The notes under the pieces were generated by a model. The model saw only the letters and a program-made list of their open reading frames with translations, was not told the origin of the DNA and made no database searches. Shown here piece after piece: positions 60,049 through 64,000 of a stretch of DNA of 64,000 nt. The stretch lies in contig NZ_JAUYAW010000072.1 of assembly GCF_030693405.1 (NCBI RefSeq), positions 1 to 64,000 on the forward strand, given 5' to 3'. The translations under genes and the position numbers were made by a program. The stretch is from Phenylobacterium sp. (GTDB lineage: Bacteria; Pseudomonadota; Alphaproteobacteria; Caulobacterales; Caulobacteraceae). Within the stretch, counting starts at the first letter, position 1, and each line of letters begins with the position of its first letter.

Positions 60049-60669
60049 TCAGGCCTTGGTATCCACCGACCCGCCGGCCTCCTCGGCCTCGCTCGCCGCA
60101 TAGGGATTGGCCCCGGCGCTGTCAGCCGGCGCGGGCGCCAGATCTGCGCCCGAGCCCTTGGCGGCGACCACCACCATGGCCGGGCGCACGATGCGGCCAA
60201 ACAGCTCGTAGCCAGTCTGCAGGGTCTGCAGGACGCCGCCCGCGGCCACGTCGGGCGCCGGCTGCTCCATCATGGCCTGGTGCTTATGGGGGTCGAACTT
60301 CTCGCCCCGCGGCGGCTCGATCTTCTTCAGCCCGTTGCTCTCGAAGGCGGTCTGCAGCGCCTTTTCGGTCATCTCGACGCCGAGCACGAAGTTCTTCACC
60401 GCCGGATCGTCCAGGTCGGACGGCGCGGCCGCCGTGGCGCGGGACAGGTTGTCGGCGGCGCCCAGCAGGTCGCGGGCGAATTTCTGAATGGCATAGGCCC
60501 GGGCGTCATTGGCCTCGCGCTCAGACCGGCGCTTGGTGTTCTCGGCCTCGGCGGCGAACCGCAGCACCTGTTCCTTCAGCGAGGCGTTCTCGGCCTTCAG
60601 GGCCTCCATCATCTCGATGGCGGCGTCGGCGACGGCCTCGGTCTCAGCCGGCGTGTGATCGTCGGACAT
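60049..60669 (-). CDS. grpE: Nucleotide exchange factor GrpE
   Basis: 206 aa. The long N-terminal coiled coil (EMMEALKAENASLKEQVLRFAAEAENTKRRSEREANDARAYAIQKFARDLLGAADNLSRA) and the small beta domain (FDPHKHQAMMEQPAPDVAAGGVLQTLQTGYELFGRIVRPAMVVVAA) are typical. Releases ADP from DnaK. It has an Ala-rich C-terminal tail. Cotranscribed with hrcA, 11 bases downstream of it. Confidence 0.97.
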   Translation of the reverse strand: MSDDHTPAETEAVADAAIEMMEALKAENASLKEQVLRFAAEAENTKRRSEREANDARAYAIQKFARDLLGAADNLSRATAAAPSDLDDPAVKNFVLGVEMTEKALQTAFESNGLKKIEPPRGEKFDPHKHQAMMEQPAPDVAAGGVLQTLQTGYELFGRIVRPAMVVVAAKGSGADLAPAPADSAGANPYAASEAEEAGGSVDTKA

Positions 60670-60680
60670 TCTCTACTTCC

Positions 60681-61748
60681 TTACGCATTCATCACCTGGC
60701 CCAGCACCTTGGCGGTGTAGTCCACCAAGGGAATGATCCGGGCATAGTTCAGGCGAGTTGGGCCGATCACCCCGATCGCGCCCAGAACCTTCTGACGCCC
60801 CGTCATATAGGGCGCAGCGATCACGGAGGAACCCGAAAGCGAAAACAGACGGGTTTCGGCGCCGATGAAAATGCGCACCCCTTGCGCCTCGCGCACCCCA
60901 TCCAGCAGGCCGATCATCTGTTCCTTCTGTTCGAGATCGTCGAACAGCATGCGCACCCGCTCGAGATCCTCCAGGGCGTCCCGGTCCCCCAGGAGGTTGG
61001 CCCGACCCCGGACGATCAGGGCTCGGTTGGCGCCGTCGCCGCCGCCCCAGGCGGCCAGGCCGTCCTCCACCAGGCGGGCGGCCTTGTCGTCCAGCTCCCG
61101 GCGGGCGCGGTCGAGGTCCTGGCTGATCTCGCTGCGGGCGTCGTCCAGGGTCTTCCCCCGGGCGCGGGTGTTGAGGAAGTTCGAGGCTTCCTGCAGGGAC
61201 GAGGGCGTGACCCCGGCGCCCAGCGCCATCAGCCGGTTCTCCACCGTGCCGTCCTCGAACACCATGATGGCCAGGGCCTGGTCGCCGCCCAGGGCGACGA
61301 ACTCCACATGCTTGACCTCGGCGTCGCGCACCGGCGTCACCACCACGCCCGCGCCGCCGGCCAGGCCCGACAGCAGGGACGAGGCCTCATTGAGGGCCTC
61401 CTCGAAGCTGCGCCCTTGCACGCGTAGCCGCGTCTCGATCAGCCGGCGCTCGTCCTCGCCCACATCGCCGACCTCCAGCAGGCCGTCGACGAACAGGCGC
61501 AGGCCCGCATGGGTGGGCAGACGCCCGGCGCTGGAATGGGGGGCGCCCAGCAGGCCCAGCTGGGTCAGGTCCTGCATGGTGTTGCGGATCGAGGCCGGCG
61601 ACAGAGAGACGCCGCCCCGCGACAGGGTTCGTGAGCCGACGGGGTCGCCGGTGTCGAGATAGCTCTCGACGATGCGGCGGAAGATGTCGCGCGCCCGCTC
61701 GTCCAGTTCGGCGAGCGAGGGCCCGCGGGAGAGCAGTGGTGTGTTCAC
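60681..61748 (-). CDS. hrcA: Heat-inducible transcription repressor HrcA
   Basis: 355 aa from GTG 61748. N-terminal winged helix ([60 protein letters not shown]), then the GAF-like and dimerisation parts with [21 protein letters not shown] at the end. It normally represses groESL through the CIRCE element. No CIRCE palindrome lies upstream of its own gene here, so hrcA-grpE is probably under heat-shock sigma control instead. Confidence 0.97.
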   Translation of the reverse strand: MNTPLLSRGPSLAELDERARDIFRRIVESYLDTGDPVGSRTLSRGGVSLSPASIRNTMQDLTQLGLLGAPHSSAGRLPTHAGLRLFVDGLLEVGDVGEDERRLIETRLRVQGRSFEEALNEASSLLSGLAGGAGVVVTPVRDAEVKHVEFVALGGDQALAIMVFEDGTVENRLMALGAGVTPSSLQEASNFLNTRARGKTLDDARSEISQDLDRARRELDDKAARLVEDGLAAWGGGDGANRALIVRGRANLLGDRDALEDLERVRMLFDDLEQKEQMIGLLDGVREAQGVRIFIGAETRLFSLSGSSVIAAPYMTGRQKVLGAIGVIGPTRLNYARIIPLVDYTAKVLGQVMNA

Positions 61749-61899
61749 GTTCTGGCGGCCGGAGCCTTCACCTGTTGCGGGGGCCCATGGACGGGCGGTT
61801 CAAGTTTTAGGATAAGCGCGCGCCACGACCGTGCAAGTGACGCGGCGCCCTGGCGTTCTTGTTATCACGCCGCTCACGACCTCAGGAAAGGTTCTCGCC

Positions 61900-62616
61900 A
61901 TGCGCCCCTCCCAACGCGCCCCCGACATGCTGCGCGCCGTCACCCTGGAGACCGGGGTCAACCGCTATGCCGAAGGCTCCTGCCTGGTCAGCTTCGGTCA
62001 CACCAAGGTGCTCGTCACCGCCAGCCTGGAGGAGGGCGTGCCGCCCTTCCTGCGCGGGAAGGGCCAGGGCTGGGTGACCGCGGAGTACGGCATGCTGCCG
62101 CGCGCCACCCACACCCGCGGCCGTCGTGAGGCCGCCCAGGGCAAGCAGTCGGGCCGCACCCAAGAGATTCAGCGGCTGATCGGCCGCTCCCTGCGGGCCG
62201 TCACCGACATGAAGGCGCTGGGCGAGCGGCAGATCTCCCTCGACTGCGATGTGATCCAGGCCGATGGCGGCACCCGCACCGCCTCGATCACCGGCGCCTG
62301 GGTCGCCCTGCGCCTGGCCACCCGCTATCTGATGGATGAAGGCGTGCTCACCGCCGATCCGATCCTCGACCAGGTGGCCGCGGTCAGCTGCGGCGTCCAT
62401 CAGGACACCCCAGTCCTGGACCTGGACTATGAGGAGGACTCCGACGCCGAGGCCGACGCCAACTTCGTGCTCACCGGGGCCGGCGACATCGTCGAGATTC
62501 AGGCCACCGGCGAGAAGCGCGGCTTTACGCAAGGCGAGTTCGACGCCCTGTTCGGCCTCGCCCGCAAGGGCATGAACGAACTCTTCGCCCTGCAATTGGC
62601 CGCCGTCGCCCGCTAA
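61900..62616 (+). CDS. rph: Ribonuclease PH
   Basis: 238 aa from ATG 61900, with AGGAAAGG upstream. It trims tRNA 3' ends phosphorolytically. Motifs: [94 protein letters not shown] and [20 protein letters not shown]. Divergent from hrcA as in many alphaproteobacteria. Downstream is repeat copy 4; rdgB and hemW, often next, are absent. Confidence 0.97.
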   Translation: MRPSQRAPDMLRAVTLETGVNRYAEGSCLVSFGHTKVLVTASLEEGVPPFLRGKGQGWVTAEYGMLPRATHTRGRREAAQGKQSGRTQEIQRLIGRSLRAVTDMKALGERQISLDCDVIQADGGTRTASITGAWVALRLATRYLMDEGVLTADPILDQVAAVSCGVHQDTPVLDLDYEEDSDAEADANFVLTGAGDIVEIQATGEKRGFTQGEFDALFGLARKGMNELFALQLAAVAR

Positions 62617-62648
62617 CGGGGGCCACGGCTGGATCGCCAGCCAACCCC

Positions 62649-62733
62649 GTCTCCCTCGGGCTTGACCGGAGGGTCCATGCGCACTGAGGCCAGCCCTGTG
62701 TTCATGGATGGTCGGGTCAAGCCCGACCATGAC
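62649..62733 (-). repeat. Dispersed two-hairpin repeat, copy 4 (inverted)
   Basis: Reads B then A on the plus strand. Module A stem is GGTCGGG/CCCGACC around CTTGA on the minus strand, again with ATCCATGAACAC flank. Module B (CTCGGGCTTGACCGGAGG) has lost perfect pairing. It lies just past rph. Confidence 0.85.
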
Positions 62734-62790
62734 GGCAGGAGGCGGGCTCCGGGCTTGGCCGCGTGCTCATCCCAAGGTGAGGCTCGCCGC

Positions 62791-62831
62791 AAAAGCAAAA
62801 ACGGCCGGCTGCGGGGTCCGCAACCGGCCGT
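62791..62831 (-). terminator. Rho-independent terminator of the 35-residue peptide gene
   Basis: ACGGCCGG/CCGGCCGT (8 bp, 62801-62808 with 62824-62831) plus an inner TGCGG/CCGCA stem with a 3-base loop; on the minus strand TTTTTGCTTTTGC follows. It lies about 45 bases after that gene. Confidence 0.85.
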
Positions 62832-62876
62832 TCTGGTCTTCTGAACCTCAGGCTGAGGCCGAAAGGACTTGCGTCC

Positions 62877-62984
62877 CTAGAGGCCGATCAGCAGGTCGCG
62901 CTGGGCCGAGGGCGGCATGCGGGCCAGTTCATTGGCCAGCGGCGCCATCCAGCGGGTCAGGAAGCGTTCGATCGCTGCAAACAT
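62877..62984 (-). CDS. 35-residue amphipathic peptide gene
   Basis: MFAAIERFLTRWMAPLANELAR then MPPSAQRDLLIGL. ATG 62984 with SD AAGGGG eight bases upstream, its own terminator downstream and a large palindrome immediately upstream, so it looks like a complete, regulated gene. An amphipathic helix is likely. Unknown family; the palindrome has the TGCA-N-TGCA form described for the polyhydroxybutyrate regulator PhaR, so a phasin-like or granule-associated role is one speculation. Confidence 0.7.
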   Translation of the reverse strand: MFAAIERFLTRWMAPLANELARMPPSAQRDLLIGL

Positions 62985-62996
62985 GTTCTGCCCCTT

Positions 62997-63024
62997 TGTG
63001 CAGTGCAAAATGTTGCATTGCACA
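62997..63024 (-). promoter_or_regulatory. 28-bp palindromic operator
   Basis: Two arms TGTGCAATGCAA and TTGCACTGCACA separated by CATT. Each contains a nine-base TGCA-N-TGCA unit, 15 bases centre to centre. It ends 12 bases before the start codon of the small peptide gene. A second ATGCAACAT occurs at 63109-63117. Confidence 0.75.
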
Positions 63025-63132
63025 TAGGCCTCAGGCCCATTCCCCGCAACGGGGGTGCGGGAAAAACTGACAGCTGCGCCGCAATATCACGCCGATGTGT
63101 TGTCGCGATGCAACATCGGTTGTCGGGCGGGG

Positions 63133-63369
63133 CTAGTCCTCCTCGCCAAAGTCCTCGTCCCCGGGGCCTGGCTCATAGTGCAGCAGGTCGCCCGGCTGGC
63201 AGTCCAGCTCGCGGCACAGGGCCGCCAGGGTGGAGAACCGCACGGCCCGGGCCTTGCCGGTTTTCAGGATCGACAGATTGGCGATGGTCACCCCGACCCG
63301 ATCGGCCAGTTCGGTGAGCGACATGCGCCGTTCCAGAAGGACGCGGTCGAGAAGCACGCGGATGGGCAC
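63133..63369 (-). CDS. XRE-family transcriptional regulator
   Basis: 78 aa. Single HTH domain: VLLERRMSLTELADRVGVTIANLSILKTGKARAVRFSTLAALCRELDCQPGDLLHY (YozG-like). Acidic tail. It follows the DUF2975 gene by 11 bases. XRE plus DUF2975 is a recurrent pair in bacteria, so the regulator probably works with the membrane partner. Confidence 0.93.
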   Translation of the reverse strand: MPIRVLLDRVLLERRMSLTELADRVGVTIANLSILKTGKARAVRFSTLAALCRELDCQPGDLLHYEPGPGDEDFGEED

Positions 63370-63380
63370 TGTGGCGCTCC

Positions 63381-63911
63381 TCAGATGGTCAGTTCGGCTT
63401 CGCGGCGCAGGCGGGCGCCCTCGCGAAACACCTCGGCCAGGACAAAGACCACCAGGACCGAGAACCAGGCCGTCAGGCTGAGCGAGGGCTCCACGGCGTT
63501 GGAGTCGGGCAGGATGGCGCTGGACAGGGCCCAGAAGGCGTAGCGGCCAAGCTCGAGCGCCGCCAGGATCAGGCCCACCATGCGCAGGCGGCGCACATTG
63601 TCGGGGTGGAAGGGGTCGCCGGCGGTCAAAGTGGCGAAGATCTTGCGCAGCTGGGCCACGATCACCAGGACGCCGCCCATATAGACCACCGCCGCCAGCA
63701 GGCCCAGCGTCACCACCGGGCCGCGGTTTTCGATCTCCTCACCTCCGGCCGTGACCGCGATATCGGCGAGCAGCTCGGGGTTGAAGGAGAAGAGCAGGGC
63801 CGCCAGCATCAGGACGCCGACGACGGTCACCCCGATCCAGAGGGCCGCATAGACCACGTCGAGGATGATCTTCAGAAAGCTCGATACCGAGCCTGGCCCC
63901 AGAGCGCGCAT
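63381..63911 (-). CDS. DUF2975 membrane protein
   Basis: 176 aa with four hydrophobic segments (VVYAALWIGVTVVGVLMLAALLF; VVTLGLLAAVVYMGGVLVIVAQL; LRMVGLILAALELGRYAFWAL; LTAWFSVLVVFVLAEVF) and the DUF2975 signature LRKIFATLTAGDPFHPDNVRRLR between helices 2 and 3. Function unknown. First gene of the pair with the XRE regulator. Confidence 0.92.
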   Translation of the reverse strand: MRALGPGSVSSFLKIILDVVYAALWIGVTVVGVLMLAALLFSFNPELLADIAVTAGGEEIENRGPVVTLGLLAAVVYMGGVLVIVAQLRKIFATLTAGDPFHPDNVRRLRMVGLILAALELGRYAFWALSSAILPDSNAVEPSLSLTAWFSVLVVFVLAEVFREGARLRREAELTI

Positions 63912-63944
63912 GATGTCCTAGCCCCGCCTAATCCCAGCCGCAGA

Positions 63945-64000
63945 CTAGAGGATGCCCGCGCCGGCGACCACGGTGACGATGGGCAGGACGGCGAGGCACA
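63945..64000 (-). CDS. C-terminal end of a minus-strand gene (partial)
   Basis: Only the last 17 codons before a TAG are inside the window, CLAVLPIVTVVAGAGIL, a hydrophobic tail that suggests a membrane protein. The rest lies beyond the right edge, so no identification is possible. Confidence 0.35.
   Translation of the reverse strand, partial: CLAVLPIVTVVAGAGIL

Noticed and set aside
61749-61899. CIRCE operator or sigma-32 promoter upstream of hrcA
   Set aside because: No TTAGCACTC-N9-GAGTGCTAA was found; a CTTGAA occurs on the minus strand but the spacing to a CCCAT-type -10 is wrong.

Overview
This is GC-rich (clearly above 60% G+C), gene-dense alphaproteobacterial chromosome. It almost certainly comes from the Caulobacterales, close to Caulobacter or Phenylobacterium. 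The evidence is a Caulobacter-type DnaA, an rpsT-dnaA neighbourhood, GANTC (CcrM) sites clustered upstream of dnaA, promoters of the form TTG(N4)-N14-nCTAnnnn, the ChvG/ChvI-HprK-EIIA-HPr block, FlmA/FlmB-like PseB/PseC enzymes and the typical alphaproteobacterial order dnaN, recF, gyrB, grpE, hrcA, rph. There is no rRNA, CRISPR array, insertion sequence or prophage. One tRNA-Ala(CGC) is present.

Layout. 1-5.8 kb: ubiE (partial), mutM, a TraB/GumN lipoprotein, enoyl-CoA hydratase, an SGNH esterase, rpsT and dnaA with a long leader. 5.8-13.1 kb: a DUF2087 gene, the rbfA-truB-rpsO-pnp RNA/translation block, a dienelactone hydrolase, a DUF2939 lipoprotein, YggT/DUF167 and the tRNA. 13.1-22.2 kb: a 22-residue membrane peptide, a chemoreceptor, an SLC13 permease, a PP2A-like phosphatase, a DUF1206 membrane protein and polA. 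22.2-25.4 kb: a three-gene block with visibly different base use (XRE-ASCH, PIN-GNAT-PUA-like, P-loop kinase), the best candidate for an undescribed system. 25.4-36 kb: metabolism (PEP mutase family, DUF4336, carboxynorspermidine dehydrogenase and decarboxylase, pdxY, ahcY, CYTH-CHAD, bioB). 36-43 kb: an ABC-2 exporter, the PTS-Ntr-like HPr/EIIA/HprK set with the ChvG/ChvI two-component system, and a large orphan protein. 43-50 kb: pseudaminate enzymes with a FliL-like protein, SDR, phhB, HAD, VanZ, DUF3445 and small or low-complexity envelope proteins. 50-62.6 kb: amidase, gyrB, recF, B12-riboswitch-controlled metE, a pentapeptide protein, dnaN, grpE, hrcA and rph. The right end has a 35-residue peptide gene behind a large palindrome, then an XRE/DUF2975 pair.

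Regulatory logic visible in the DNA. ahcY and metE, about 22 kb apart and both in the methionine/SAM cycle, carry the same 17-bp near-palindrome at the same distance from the promoter, so they probably share a repressor. metE also has a cobalamin riboswitch. dnaA has five GANTC sites in about 290 bp and a leader of about 150 nt with a hairpin and a 22-codon upstream ORF ending in an ATGA overlap. Two families of dispersed palindromic repeats lie between genes (four copies of a two-hairpin element, and two copies plus a half copy of a 50-bp element). Start codons were chosen from Shine-Dalgarno (SD) spacing and family N-termini. All family assignments rest on recognising motifs by eye, with no database search.
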